The notes beneath the pieces were generated by a model. That model made no database searches. It was not told the origin of the DNA and saw only the letters and a program-made list of their open reading frames with translations. Shown here in pieces: positions 1 to 10,480 of a DNA stretch of 64,000 bases. This stretch comes from Bradyrhizobium sp. 164 (GTDB lineage: Bacteria > Pseudomonadota > Alphaproteobacteria > Rhizobiales > Xanthobacteraceae): contig NZ_JADPKA010000018.1 in the NCBI RefSeq assembly GCF_023073715.1, positions 124,001 to 188,000 of the forward strand, in the 5' to 3' direction. How positions within the stretch are numbered: position 1 is the stretch's first letter; the number at the start of each line of letters is the position of its first letter. Made by a program: the position numbers and the translations under genes.

Positions 1-1686
<1,686 letters not shown>

Positions 1687-1690
<4 letters not shown>

Positions 1691-3303
1691 GGGCGGGCCA
1701 CGGAGAATTGCATGCGCTGGGGTGTGCGTGCATCACCCTCGCGGCAGATCGCGAGCACTTCGGACAGCACTGCGCCGGTGTCGCGCGGATCGATCACGCC
1801 GTCGTCGAGCACGCGCGCGCTGGTCGAGAACACGTCCATCTGACCGTCGAACACGCCGATGATCTCAGCCTTCATGGCCTCGAGCTTGTCCTTCTCGACC
1901 GGTCTGCCGCGGCGCGCGGCAGCGGCCTCGGTCACGATCGCCATGGTTTCTGCAGCCTGCTCGCCGCCCATCACGGCGGTCTTGGCATTCGGCCAGGAGA
2001 AGCAGAAGCGCGGATGGAAACCGCGGCCGCACATGCCGTAATTGCCGGCGCCGAACGAGGCGCCGCAATAGAGGGTGATCTGCGGCACCGTCGCCGAGGT
2101 CACGGCCTGGATCATCTTCGAGCCGTGCTTGATCATGCCGGCCTCTTCGTAAGCCTTGCCGACCATGTAGCCGGTGGTGTTGTTCAGATAGAGCAGCGGC
2201 GTGCGAGTCTGGCAGCAGGCTTGGATGAAATGCGTCGCTTTGTTGGCGCCGGCGGGATCGAGCGGACCGTTGTTGGTGATGATGCCGATAGCCTGACCCT
2301 CGATGCGGGCATGGCCGCAGACCGTGGCCGGACCATAATTCGGCGCCATCTCGGTGAAATCGGAATCGTCGACGATGCGCGCGATCACCTGTTTCATGTC
2401 GACCGGGCGCTTGTGGTCCATCGGCATGATGCCGAGGAGCTCGTCCTGGTTGTAGCGCGGTGGCTTGAAGTGCAGAGCCGCTTTGCCCGGCCGGTCCCAT
2501 TGCAGCGCCGCCATGATTTCGCGTGCGATGCGAAGTGCGTCGCGATCGTCCTCGGCCAGATAGTCGCCGAGGCCGGATACCTGCGTGTGCATCTCGGCGC
2601 CGCCAAGCTCCTCTTCGGTCGCGATCTCGCCCGTCGCGGCTTTCAATAGCGGCGGCCCGGCAAGGAAGGCGCGGGTGCGGCCGCGGACCATGACAATGTA
2701 GTCGGAGAGGCCGGTCTGATAGGCACCGCCGGCGGTGGATGAGCCGTGCGTCACGGTGACGACCGGCAATCCCGCTGCCGAGAGCCGCGCGAGATTGCGA
2801 AAAATGTTGCCGCCGCGGACGAAATCCTCGACGCGGTAGCGCAACAGATTGGCGCCGGCGCTTTCGACGAGCTGGACGTAAGGCAGCTTGTTCTCCAGCG
2901 CGAGTTCCTGCACCCGCAGCGTCTTGTCGAGTCCGTAAGGTTGCAGCGCACCGGCATCGATGCCGGCGTCGTTGGCACTGACCATGCAGCGGACGCCCGA
3001 GACAAAGCCGATGCCGGCAATGACGCCGCCGCCGGGCACGCTCTTGTCCGGATCCGGCACGTCGAACCTGTAGCCGGCGAGCGTCGACAGCTCGACGAAC
3101 GGCGCGCCGGGATCGAGTACCAGCGCGACGCGCTCGCGCGGCAGAAGCTGGCCGCGCTTGTGGAAGCGATCTTTCGCTGCCGCCGACGCCGCCCGCGTGC
3201 GCTCTTCCAGCGCGCGCATACGGTCGATCAGCGCAAGCATGCCGTCGCGGTTGGCGTGGTAGGCTGCGCTACCGGGGGAAATGGTGTTTTCGAGAATGGA
3301 CAC
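1687..3303 (-). CDS. Acyl-CoA carboxylase carboxyltransferase (beta) subunit
   Basis: A 538-residue carboxyltransferase that would move CO2 from biotin to an acyl-CoA, partnering the biotin carboxylase encoded immediately downstream with a 4-base overlap. Recognisable features are the N-terminal LLPRERVALVLDPGAPF segment, the oxyanion-forming GSSTAGGAY motif, the LAGPPLLKAATGE stretch and the C-terminal TVPQITLYCGASFGAGNYGM region. Length is normal for the methylcrotonyl/geranyl-CoA carboxylase family. By eye the middle (MVRGRTRAFLAGPP) resembles geranyl-CoA carboxylase AtuC more than leucine-pathway LiuB, and a citronellyl-CoA-dehydrogenase-like gene lies nearby, but this subfamily call is an inference. 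It is probably the first gene of the carboxylase pair. A palindromic repeat separates it from the gene upstream. Confidence 0.93.
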
Positions 3304-3312
3304 AATTTACTC

Positions 3313-3410
3313 CGTCATTCCGGGGCGATGCGAAGCATCGAACCCGGAATCTCGAGGTTCTCAGGTGCGCAATTGGGCACCATGGTTCGCGCTTCGCGCG
3401 CCCCGGACCG
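3313..3410. repeat. Palindromic intergenic repeat, family A copy 1
   Basis: An element of about 98 bp that opens with gtcattccggggc and closes with gcgccccgga, with an internal imperfect palindrome (gaacccggaatctcgaggttc). Related copies lie at 5399-5499, 7338-7446 and 57567-57653. It fills the gap between the carboxyltransferase start and the BKACE stop. Confidence 0.7.
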
Positions 3411-3414
3411 ACGT

Positions 3415-4281
3415 TCAGCGCTTCGTCCCAAAGATCTTCCGCGCCTCGGCGGGGCTTGCGATCTCGCGGCCGGCACGCCGGGCACAGGCAGCGACGGCTT
3501 CGATCAGCTGACCGTTCGACGTCACCTTCTTGCCGTCGGCGAGATAGAAGGTGTCTTCGAGACCGGTGCGTAGATGGCCGCCGAGCTCGGCGCAACGCTG
3601 GTGCAGCGGCCAGATCTCCTCGCGGCCGATGGCCGTGACCTGCCAATGCGCTTCGGGCCGCTTCAGCTTGAGCAGGATCGGCAACAGCTCGGGATCAGAC
3701 GGCATGCCTGAGGCGACGCCCATCACGAAGTTATATTCGAGCGGCCCCTTGTACATGCCGACCTGGTGGTACATGCCGACGCAGCGGACGATGCCGACGT
3801 CGAAGCATTCGAACTCGGGAATGGTGCCGACCGCGTTCATGACATCGAGATAGTCCTTCACCTTTTCGACCGCGTTGTCGAACATCATCGGCGGCCAGGC
3901 CCAGCTGTTGTCAGCCTTGACCTTCAGATAGTTCAGCGAGCCGGCGTTGCAGGCCGCGATCTCCGGCTTCGTCTCACGAATGCAATCGAGCGCGCCTGAG
4001 TAGTTCGGCCCTGACACGCCCGAGGTGTGGTTGATGATCACGCCGGGGCAGGCCTCGCGAATCGCTTGCTGGATCTCCTTGCTGACGCTCACCTCCCAGG
4101 ACGGCAAGTGGCCCTTGTTCGGCGCCTGCTGGCGCAGATGAATGTGCATGATGGACGCGCCGGCGTCGAACGCAGCCTTGGCCTCGCGCGCCATCTCTTC
4201 GGGCGTCACAGGCACGTTGTGCTGCTTCGAATCGGTCAGCACGCCGTTCAGCGCGCAGGTGATGACGGCCTTGTCGCTCAT
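3415..4281 (-). CDS. BKACE family beta-keto acid cleavage enzyme (DUF849)
   Basis: A 288-residue TIM-barrel enzyme of the BKACE/DUF849 family. Members condense a beta-keto acid with acetyl-CoA and cleave it to acetoacetate plus a new acyl-CoA, using a Zn2+ ion. Visible signatures are the N-terminal VITCALNG strand, the metal-binding MHIHLR segment (two His) and the GLEDTFYLADG segment carrying the conserved acidic ligand. The start was placed at the internal ATG (ending 4281) giving MSDKAVITCALNG, because the in-frame extension upstream (about 19 residues) is not family-like. It lies downstream of the AraC regulator and upstream of the carboxylase pair on the same strand. The keto acid substrate cannot be told from sequence. 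Confidence 0.9.
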   Translation of the reverse strand: MSDKAVITCALNGVLTDSKQHNVPVTPEEMAREAKAAFDAGASIMHIHLRQQAPNKGHLPSWEVSVSKEIQQAIREACPGVIINHTSGVSGPNYSGALDCIRETKPEIAACNAGSLNYLKVKADNSWAWPPMMFDNAVEKVKDYLDVMNAVGTIPEFECFDVGIVRCVGMYHQVGMYKGPLEYNFVMGVASGMPSDPELLPILLKLKRPEAHWQVTAIGREEIWPLHQRCAELGGHLRTGLEDTFYLADGKKVTSNGQLIEAVAACARRAGREIASPAEARKIFGTKR

Positions 4282-4391
4282 GCCTTGACGCTCATGACTT
4301 GGTGTCTCGCACGTTGAGAATTCAACGCTTCCGATCATGTGACGCGCGGCATGCGGCTTCTTGCGCGGAGAAGCTGGAAAACGACGAGCTT

Positions 4392-4484
4392 CGTAGGGTG
4401 GGCAAAGCGAAGCGTGCCCACCTCTTCTATCGCGATCCGGGACAGGTGGTGGGCATGGCGCATTGCACCTTTGCCCACCCTACG
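4392..4484. repeat. MITE-like palindromic repeat with perfect 16-bp ends
   Basis: The left end cgtagggtgggcaaag (4392-4407) is the exact reverse complement of the right end ctttgcccaccctacg (4469-4484). The interior also carries inverted gtgcccacc / ggtgggca segments. It sits between the AraC gene and the BKACE gene and has no coding potential. It could be a non-autonomous mobile repeat; no target-site duplication was obvious. Confidence 0.75.
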
Positions 4485-4493
4485 AGAGGGACG

Positions 4494-5294
4494 CTAACTC
4501 GCCTCGGCCATCCGCACCGTCTCGGTGCTGCGATAGATCGCGAGATCGCGTGAGCCGACGAAGATCGCGCGCGGCTTCAGGCCGTAGAAGCGGCGTATCG
4601 AGTGGCTGAAGTGGGTGGAATCGGGATAGCCGATGTCCTGCGCGAGATGGGCGAGGTTGAGGTCCTGGTTGGCGTAGTGCAAGAGATGCCGCGCACGCTT
4701 CCAGGCGCGGAAGGACCGGAACGAGATGCCGGTCTCTTCCTTGAACAGGTGCAGGAAGCGCGAGGCGGACAATCCCGCTTCGGCTGCGCAAGTATCGGCC
4801 GTGACCGGCTCGCCGGAGAAGCGCTCGATGCGCGCGACCGCGCGGATCACGCGCGGATCGAGCACGCGGCGCGGCAGTGCCTCGCCAAAACACATCTCGT
4901 CGAACTCGGCGGTGGTGATGTCGCCGTAGCGGCGCTGGCGAAGTAGCGCGTAGGCGGCGAGGATCTTGCGGGCATAGGCAGTCTTGTCCGGTCCCCGCAG
5001 CCGCCCGGCCAAAGCCTCGATCACACCATCCGGCATGCTCTCAGGCTCCAACGTCACGCTGATCACGCTGCGATAATCGCTGGCGATGGTGTGCCGCTGG
5101 TTGGGCAGGGTCACGATCAATTCGTCGGAGGTATGGACGTCGTCGATCGTCAGATGCAGGCTGCCCTTCACCGCGACATAGATATGGCAGCAGCCCGGGG
5201 TCCGCTTGCGGGGGCGGCCGAGCAGGCCGGCATAGAATACCCGTTCCGGCGTGATCAGCATCAAATGGTCGGATTCGCGACCTGTATCTTCCAT
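4494..5294 (-). CDS. AraC family transcriptional regulator
   Basis: A 266-residue regulator. The N-terminal half looks like a cupin-type sensing domain (HIYVAVKGSLHLTIDD around residues 37-52). The C-terminal ~100 residues hold the two AraC helix-turn-helix motifs: AAEAGLSASRFLHLFKEETG, then LNLAHLAQDIGYPDSTHFSH followed by RRFYGLKPR. The ATG at 5294 is preceded by GGAGGACCCCA, a good ribosome binding site. It sits between the BKACE and glutathione transferase genes within a same-strand set of acyl-CoA catabolic genes, so it may control them. The effector is unknown. Confidence 0.92.
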   Translation of the reverse strand: MEDTGRESDHLMLITPERVFYAGLLGRPRKRTPGCCHIYVAVKGSLHLTIDDVHTSDELIVTLPNQRHTIASDYRSVISVTLEPESMPDGVIEALAGRLRGPDKTAYARKILAAYALLRQRRYGDITTAEFDEMCFGEALPRRVLDPRVIRAVARIERFSGEPVTADTCAAEAGLSASRFLHLFKEETGISFRSFRAWKRARHLLHYANQDLNLAHLAQDIGYPDSTHFSHSIRRFYGLKPRAIFVGSRDLAIYRSTETVRMAEAS

Positions 5295-5398
5295 TGGGGT
5301 CCTCCTCGCGCGGCTCTCTGGCCGCTGCGGACGGAGGTCACCTTAGCGGAAATTTGGGCGCTGTCACGATAGGATAGCGCTGTCAAAAGACACGGCCA

Positions 5399-5499
5399 GT
5401 CATTCCGCGGCCGTCCGCAGGACCGAACCCGGAACCCCGAGATTCTCAGGTGCGCAACGATGCGCCGTAGCTCGATGCTGCGCACCGCCACGGAATGAC
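5399..5499. repeat. Palindromic intergenic repeat, family A copy 2
   Basis: About 100 bp bounded by gtcattccg on the left and cggaatgac on the right (terminal inverted repeat). The interior gaacccggaaccccgagattctcaggtgcgca is closely similar to the element at 3313-3410. It occupies most of the gap between the AraC gene and the glutathione transferase gene. Confidence 0.7.
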
Positions 5500-5509
5500 G
5501 GGCTGAAGC

Positions 5510-6166
5510 TTACGCCCGCACCCGCGGTGCGACGTTCTGCTCGACGCCTGCCCTCTGTTCCGCAGCAACCGCGCGCTTAAAGCCGTCGCGTTGCTGCAGG
5601 CGCGCCCAATAGGCTGCGACATTTGGCCCGAAATCCCTGGCCAGCCCAATATTGTCGGCAAGGCGGAGGGCATAACCAATGACAATGTCAGCGGCTGTGA
5701 AGCGGCCGGCGCACAAGGTTTCGGCATTTGCGGTGGCTGCCTCAACGGCGCGCAAGCGTCCCAGGAACCATTTCGCATAGTCTCCGGCGACCTGCGGATT
5801 GCGGCGCTCCTCCGGCTCGAGCTGGGTGTACCGGAGCACCAGCGTTTGCGGGAAGGTCAGCGTGGCATCGCTGAAATACATCCAGTTCAGGAACGCGCCG
5901 TAGGCGGGATCTTCGGGGCCGACCATCAGCGGCGTCGGACCATATTTCATGCCGAGATAGTGGCAGATGCCGGAGGATTCGGTCATCCGCGTCTCGCCGT
6001 CGATCAGGAAGGGGATCGTGCCGAGCGGATTGATGCCGAGATAATCCTTCGCGAACACCCGCGGCGGGAACGGCAGCATCTTCAATTCATAGGGCAGCCT
6101 CATCTCCTCCAGCATCCAGAGCGGGCGGAACGAGCGCGCGGCCTCGCAGTGGTAGAGCGTGATCAT
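5510..6166 (-). CDS. Glutathione S-transferase family protein
   Basis: A 218-residue cytosolic GST-type protein. The N-terminal thioredoxin-like domain starts MITLYHCEAARSFRPLWML and contains the cis-proline segment GTIPFLIDGE and TESSGICHYL, which bind the gamma-glutamyl end of glutathione. A helical C-terminal domain follows from about residue 85 (GAFLNWMYFSDATL, with a late FTAADIVIGYALRLA N-capping-box region). Length is normal. The ATG ending at 6166 is preceded by AAGGAATGCGTC. Its 5' end lies inside the last 80 bases of the upstream dehydrogenase frame, an unusual overlap discussed in the findings. Its role in the catabolic cluster is unknown; it could remove electrophilic enoyl intermediates. 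Confidence 0.9.
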   Translation of the reverse strand: MITLYHCEAARSFRPLWMLEEMRLPYELKMLPFPPRVFAKDYLGINPLGTIPFLIDGETRMTESSGICHYLGMKYGPTPLMVGPEDPAYGAFLNWMYFSDATLTFPQTLVLRYTQLEPEERRNPQVAGDYAKWFLGRLRAVEAATANAETLCAGRFTAADIVIGYALRLADNIGLARDFGPNVAAYWARLQQRDGFKRAVAAEQRAGVEQNVAPRVRA

Positions 6167-7325
6167 GACGCATTCCTTTACTGCCGGGCAACGTGCCCAT
6201 CATCTTGCAGAGGACCATCAGCATGACCTCGTCGGCACCGCCGCCGATCGAGGTCAGACGGCTGTCGCGATAGGCGCGGCTGACCGGCGTCTCGTTGGTA
6301 AAGCCCATTCCGCCCCAATATTGCAAGCAGGCGTCGGTGAGCTCACGGCCGAGTCGCCCGGCCTTCAGCTTGGCCATCGTGGCGAGCCTGGTGACGTCCT
6401 CGCCGGCGACCAGCTGCTCGGCGGCCCGATAGATCAGCGCGCGCAGCAGCTCGACCTCGGTCTGCATCTCCGCGAGCTTGAAGTGCACGACCTGATTGTC
6501 GAGGATCGACTTTCCGAACGCCTTGCGGTTGCGGGTGTATTCGATGGTCTGATCGATGATGTATTCATGCGCCTTCAGGCAGGCCGCCGCGCCCCAGAGC
6601 CGCTCCTCCTGGAACTGGATCATCTGGTAGGTGAAGCCTTTACCCTCCTCACCGATCCGGTTGCGCTTGGGCACGCGGACATCGTCGAAGAAAATCTGCG
6701 CGGTGTCTGACGAGCGCATGCCCATTTTGTCGAGTTTTCGCGCGATTGTGACGCCCTTGCTCTTCATGGGGACGCAGATCAGCGACTTGTTGCGATGGAC
6801 GGGCCCCTCGCCCGTATTGGCCAGCAGGCAGATCCAATCGGCTTGCGTGCCGTTGGTAATCCACATCTTGCCGCCATTGATGACGTAATCATCGCCATCC
6901 GAGCGTGCATTGGTCTTGATCGAGGCGACGTCCGATCCTGCGCCGGGCTCGGAGACGCCGATGCAGGCGACATAGTCTCCCGAGATCGACGGCGCCAGAA
7001 ACTCGTGCCGCACCTCGTCCGAGCCGAACCGCGCCAGCGCCGGCGTCGCCATGTCGGTCTGCACGCCGATGGCCATCGGGACACCGCCGCAAGTGATGGC
7101 CCCGAGCTCCTCTGCCATCATCAGCGCGTAGGAGTAGTCGAGACCTGAGCCGCCGAACTCCACGGGCTTGTTCAATCCGAGAAAGCCGAGGCTGCCCATT
7201 TTCTTGAACAGCTCATGCGCCGGAAAGATGTCGGCCTTCTCCCATTCATCGACATGAGGGTTGATCTCATTGGCGATGAATTTCTGCAAGGACCGGCGGA
7301 TGTCGTCATGGTCGGTGAATAGCAT
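6087..7325 (-). CDS. Acyl-CoA dehydrogenase, citronellyl-CoA dehydrogenase (AtuD)-like
   Basis: A 412-residue FAD acyl-CoA dehydrogenase that would form the alpha,beta double bond of an acyl-CoA. Family landmarks are ACIGVSEPGAGSDVASI (flavin-facing loop), MWITNGTQADW, KLDKMGMRSSDTAQIFFDDVRVP, and the C-terminal QYWGGMGFTNETPVSRAYRD followed by SIGGGADEVM. From memory the sequence is close to Pseudomonas AtuD, which acts on citronellyl-CoA. The start was placed at the ATG ending at 7325 (MLFTDHDD) behind GAAGGGAAAG. The longer open frame upstream is translation of a palindromic repeat. The protein runs about 26 residues past the expected MGTLPG end and overlaps the GST gene by 80 bases, which suggests a lost stop. 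Confidence 0.9.
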   Translation of the reverse strand: MLFTDHDDIRRSLQKFIANEINPHVDEWEKADIFPAHELFKKMGSLGFLGLNKPVEFGGSGLDYSYALMMAEELGAITCGGVPMAIGVQTDMATPALARFGSDEVRHEFLAPSISGDYVACIGVSEPGAGSDVASIKTNARSDGDDYVINGGKMWITNGTQADWICLLANTGEGPVHRNKSLICVPMKSKGVTIARKLDKMGMRSSDTAQIFFDDVRVPKRNRIGEEGKGFTYQMIQFQEERLWGAAACLKAHEYIIDQTIEYTRNRKAFGKSILDNQVVHFKLAEMQTEVELLRALIYRAAEQLVAGEDVTRLATMAKLKAGRLGRELTDACLQYWGGMGFTNETPVSRAYRDSRLTSIGGGADEVMLMVLCKMMGTLPGSKGMRHDHALPLRGRALVPPALDAGGDEAAL

Positions 7326-7337
7326 GTCTTTCCCTTC

Positions 7338-7446
7338 GTCATTCCGGGACATCGCGGAGCGATGAGCCCGGAATCCATTCCCCTCCGGTAGTCGCTGCCC
7401 GATGGAATCCCGGCTCGCTCCGTTGCGCTCTGCGCCCCGGAATGAC
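7338..7446. repeat. Palindromic intergenic repeat, family A copy 3
   Basis: About 109 bp with terminal inverted repeats gtcattccggg / ccccggaatgac and an inner pair around gcccggaatcc / ggaatcccggc. It separates two same-strand acyl-CoA dehydrogenase genes and, being open in one frame, falsely lengthens the downstream dehydrogenase reading frame. Confidence 0.8.
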
Positions 7447-7454
7447 AGCCTCAA

Positions 7455-8591
7455 TCACAAACCCATCTGCCTCGATGCCAGATCCTTCATGATCTCCTCG
7501 GTGCCGCCGCCAATGGCATTGACCTTGACCTCGCGGTAGATGCGCTCGGCTTTGATGCCGCGCATGAAGCCGGCGCCGCCGAAAATCTGCACCGCTTCCG
7601 AAGCGCAGAAGGCCATGGTTTGCGTCGCCTGATTCTTCATCATGCAGATTTCGGCGACCGGGCTTTCGCCCTGCTCGAGTCGCCAGGCCAGCATCTCCAG
7701 CATCGCCTGGGAGGCGGCGACCTTCTGCGCCATGTCGACGATCTTGTGGCGAATCACCTGATGCTGGGCGAGCGGCTTGCCGAAGGTCTTGCGCTCCTTG
7801 GCATAGGCAATCGCCTCATCCAGGCAGACCCGGGCGAAGGCGGTGCAGCTCGCGGCCATGCCCATGCGCTCGCTGTTGAAGTTCTGCATGATGATCTTGA
7901 AGCCCTGACCTTCCTCGCCGATCAGATTTTCGGCGGGCACGCGGCATTCGTCGAAATGCAACGTCGCGGTGTCGGAAGCCCACCAGCCCATCTTCTTCAG
8001 CTTCGTGCGCGACAGGCCGGGCCTGTTGCCCTCGATCAGTAGCAGGCTGACGCCGCCGGCGCCCTCGCTACCGGTACGCACCGCAACGGTCAGATAATCC
8101 GCACGCATCCCTGAGGTGATGAAGGTCTTCTCCCCGCTCACAACGTAGTGATCGCCGTCGCGCAGCGCCCGGGTGCGCAGGTTCGCGACATCGGAGCCGC
8201 CGCCCGGCTCGGTGATGGCGAGCGCTGAAATCTTCTCGCCAGCGAGGATTTGCGGCAGCACACGCGCCCTGATCTCGGGGCGCGCCGCGCGGGCGATCGG
8301 CGGCGAGCCGATGGTGTGGCTCATCAGGCTGGCACTGACACCGCCGGCACCAGCCTGCGCGAGCTCCTGGCTCGCCACGATCTTCATGAACTGGTCGGCG
8401 GCGATCCCGCCATATTCCTCCGGGAATCCGAGCCCCAACAGCCCGATCTCGGCCGCCTTGCGATAGAGCGCGCGCGGGAATTCGCCGGCTTCGTCCCATT
8501 CATGGGCGAAGGGCGCGATCTCCTTCTCGACGAAGCGGCGCATGACATCGCGAAAGGCGTCATGCTCCGCAGTGTAGAACGGGCTCTTCAT
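7455..8591 (-). CDS. Acyl-CoA dehydrogenase
   Basis: A 378-residue FAD acyl-CoA dehydrogenase of normal short-chain-type length. It has GLGFPEEYGGIAADQ, SALAITEPGGGSDVANL, KTFITSGMRADY, KKMGWWASDTATLHFDECRVPAENL, and the C-terminal QIFGGAGFMRGIKAERIYREVK then AIGGGTEEIMKDLASRQMGL, where the Glu after GGGT is the expected catalytic base. It is the first gene of the minus-strand set and is divergent from the acyl-CoA ligase at 8853, with 261 bp between them that probably hold both promoters. Substrate is unknown; context suggests a branched or isoprenoid acyl-CoA. Confidence 0.93.
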   Translation of the reverse strand: MKSPFYTAEHDAFRDVMRRFVEKEIAPFAHEWDEAGEFPRALYRKAAEIGLLGLGFPEEYGGIAADQFMKIVASQELAQAGAGGVSASLMSHTIGSPPIARAARPEIRARVLPQILAGEKISALAITEPGGGSDVANLRTRALRDGDHYVVSGEKTFITSGMRADYLTVAVRTGSEGAGGVSLLLIEGNRPGLSRTKLKKMGWWASDTATLHFDECRVPAENLIGEEGQGFKIIMQNFNSERMGMAASCTAFARVCLDEAIAYAKERKTFGKPLAQHQVIRHKIVDMAQKVAASQAMLEMLAWRLEQGESPVAEICMMKNQATQTMAFCASEAVQIFGGAGFMRGIKAERIYREVKVNAIGGGTEEIMKDLASRQMGL

Positions 8592-8852
8592 GGCACTCTC
8601 GCCTCGTACGGATTCGCCTCGGCCAGCATGGCCGGAACTTTGTTGGTTTCACTTGCGCCAAGTGGCTGGCCGGAGAGGGCCGGTCCTCTTCAAGCGCCAG
8701 CAACTTGACGCAAGACGATTTTCGCTCCTCGCAGGCCAACTCCGGATCAAAAATATGGTGCACACAACTCCGGCTGGCCCAGCAAGGCCACGCCGGGCCT
8801 GGTGCATGGCAATAAATAACATGGCGGCGCAAGAGCGCCGAGGGAGGGATAT

Positions 8853-10403
8853 GTGGCCGTTCGTTACTACGACTGGATCGCTCATCATGGCCGGCGCACG
8901 CCCGGCAAGGTGGCAGTCATCGACCTCGCCAGTGAGCGCCGCTTCACCTATTCGCAGCTCGATGCCCGTGTCTCGCGCCTCGCCTCATTCCTGCGCCACA
9001 CGCTCAACGTCTCGCGCGGTGACCGCGTCGCGGTGCTGGCGCTGAACACCACCGATACGCTGGAGGTGCAGTTCGCCTGCGGACGGCTCGGCGCCATCTT
9101 CGTGCCGCTGAATACCCGCCTCACCGTTCCCGAACTCCAGTTCATCACGGGCGACTGCGCGCCGAAGGTGATGATCCACGACGCCGACCTGGCCGAGACG
9201 GCGCTGAGCGTGGCGAAGCTCTGCGGTGTCGCAACCAGCCTGCTGCTCGGCCCCGGCGGGTCCTATGAGGCTGGCATCGACGCCGCCAAACCGCTCGACC
9301 GCGCCGAAGAAGTCACGCTCGATGACGTCTCGACCATCATGTACACGTCGGGCACGACCGGACATCCGAAGGGCGCGACCATCACCCATGGCATGACCTT
9401 CTGGAATTGCGTCAATCTCGGCGGCCCGGCCTGCATCGGACTGTCCTCGGTGCTGCTCACCGTGCTGCCGCTGTTCCACACCGGTGGTCTCAATTGCTAC
9501 ACCAATCCGGTGCTGCATGCCGGCGGCACGGTGATGATCATGCGCGCCTTCGATCCCGGCACTGCGCTCGGCCTCATCAACGATCCCGCGCAGGGCATCA
9601 ACGTCTTCTTCGGCGTGCCCGCGATCTACCAGTTCATGGCGCAACACCCCGCCTTCGCGACCACCGATCTCAGCCGGCTGATCGTCGGCGGTGTCGGCGG
9701 CGCGCCGATGCCGGTGGCGCTGCTGAAAGTGTGGGAAGCGCGCGGCGTCGCGCTTCAGCAGGGCTATGGCATGACCGAGACATCGCCGGCCGTGCTGGTG
9801 CTCGATCGCGAGGATGCTGCGCGCAAGGCCGGCTCCGCTGGCAAGCCGGTGCTGCACACCGAGGTCCGCATCGTGCGACCCGACGGCAGCGATGCCGATG
9901 TCGGCGAGGTCGGCGAACTCTGGGTCAAGGGGCCCAACATCACGCCCGGTTACTGGAACAGGCCGGAAGCAAACAAGACGTCGTTTACGGACGGCTGGCT
10001 GCATACGGGCGATGCCACACGCGTCGACGAAGAAGGTTTCTACTACATCGTCGACCGCTGGAAGGACATGTACATTTCCGGCGGCGAGAACGTCTATCCG
10101 GCCGAGGTCGAGAACGTCCTGCATCAGCTCAACGCCATCGCGGAAGCCGCAGTGATCGGGATTCCCGATCCGCAATGGGGCGAAGTGGGCCTTGCCATCG
10201 TTGCGGTCAAGCCGGGCCAGAAGCTGACCGAGGCCGAAGTTTTCGCACATTGCGGGGCCAACCTCGCGCGCTTCAAATGCCCGCGCCAGATCCGCTTCGT
10301 CGAGGCGCTGCCGCGCAACGCCACCGGCAAGATCCACAAGCCGACCTTGCGCAAGGAGTTCTCGGTGGCTTCCGAAGTCGACGAGAAAGTCGCCACCGCC
10401 TGA
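8853..10403 (+). CDS. AMP-forming acyl-CoA synthetase (long/medium-chain type)
   Basis: A 516-residue adenylate-forming ligase that would activate a carboxylic acid to its CoA thioester for the neighbouring dehydrogenases. Motifs include MYTSGTTGHPKGA (P-loop, about residues 164-176), GYGMTETSP, GWLHTGDATRVDEEGFYYIVDRWKDM and the hinge and C-terminal domain ending PRNATGKIHK with the catalytic Lys. The start is the GTG at 8853 (MAVRYYDW), placed 5 bases after AGGGAGG; the ATG two bases upstream is in another frame. A clear intrinsic terminator follows the stop. It is divergent from the dehydrogenase operon and followed by a binding-protein gene. Confidence 0.92.
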   Translation: MAVRYYDWIAHHGRRTPGKVAVIDLASERRFTYSQLDARVSRLASFLRHTLNVSRGDRVAVLALNTTDTLEVQFACGRLGAIFVPLNTRLTVPELQFITGDCAPKVMIHDADLAETALSVAKLCGVATSLLLGPGGSYEAGIDAAKPLDRAEEVTLDDVSTIMYTSGTTGHPKGATITHGMTFWNCVNLGGPACIGLSSVLLTVLPLFHTGGLNCYTNPVLHAGGTVMIMRAFDPGTALGLINDPAQGINVFFGVPAIYQFMAQHPAFATTDLSRLIVGGVGGAPMPVALLKVWEARGVALQQGYGMTETSPAVLVLDREDAARKAGSAGKPVLHTEVRIVRPDGSDADVGEVGELWVKGPNITPGYWNRPEANKTSFTDGWLHTGDATRVDEEGFYYIVDRWKDMYISGGENVYPAEVENVLHQLNAIAEAAVIGIPDPQWGEVGLAIVAVKPGQKLTEAEVFAHCGANLARFKCPRQIRFVEALPRNATGKIHKPTLRKEFSVASEVDEKVATA

Positions 10404-10405
10404 CC

Positions 10406-10435
10406 AAAGCGCCCCCTCGTGGGCGCTTTTTCTTT
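10406..10435 (+). terminator. Rho-independent terminator after acyl-CoA ligase
   Basis: A perfect stem aaagcgccc (10406-10414) / gggcgcttt (10421-10429) with a short loop is followed by the T-rich tract tttctttt. It begins two bases after the ligase TGA. It would partly insulate the downstream binding-protein gene. Confidence 0.85.
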
Positions 10436-10480
10436 TCGAAGTGCCTGCTCCAACCCACAAGAAAGCCCCAAGGAATTGCC

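Noticed and set aside
9407..10480. N-terminal extension of the binding-protein frame back to 9407
   Set aside because: It reads out of frame through the acyl-CoA ligase gene; the signal peptide and ribosome binding site fix the start at 10481.
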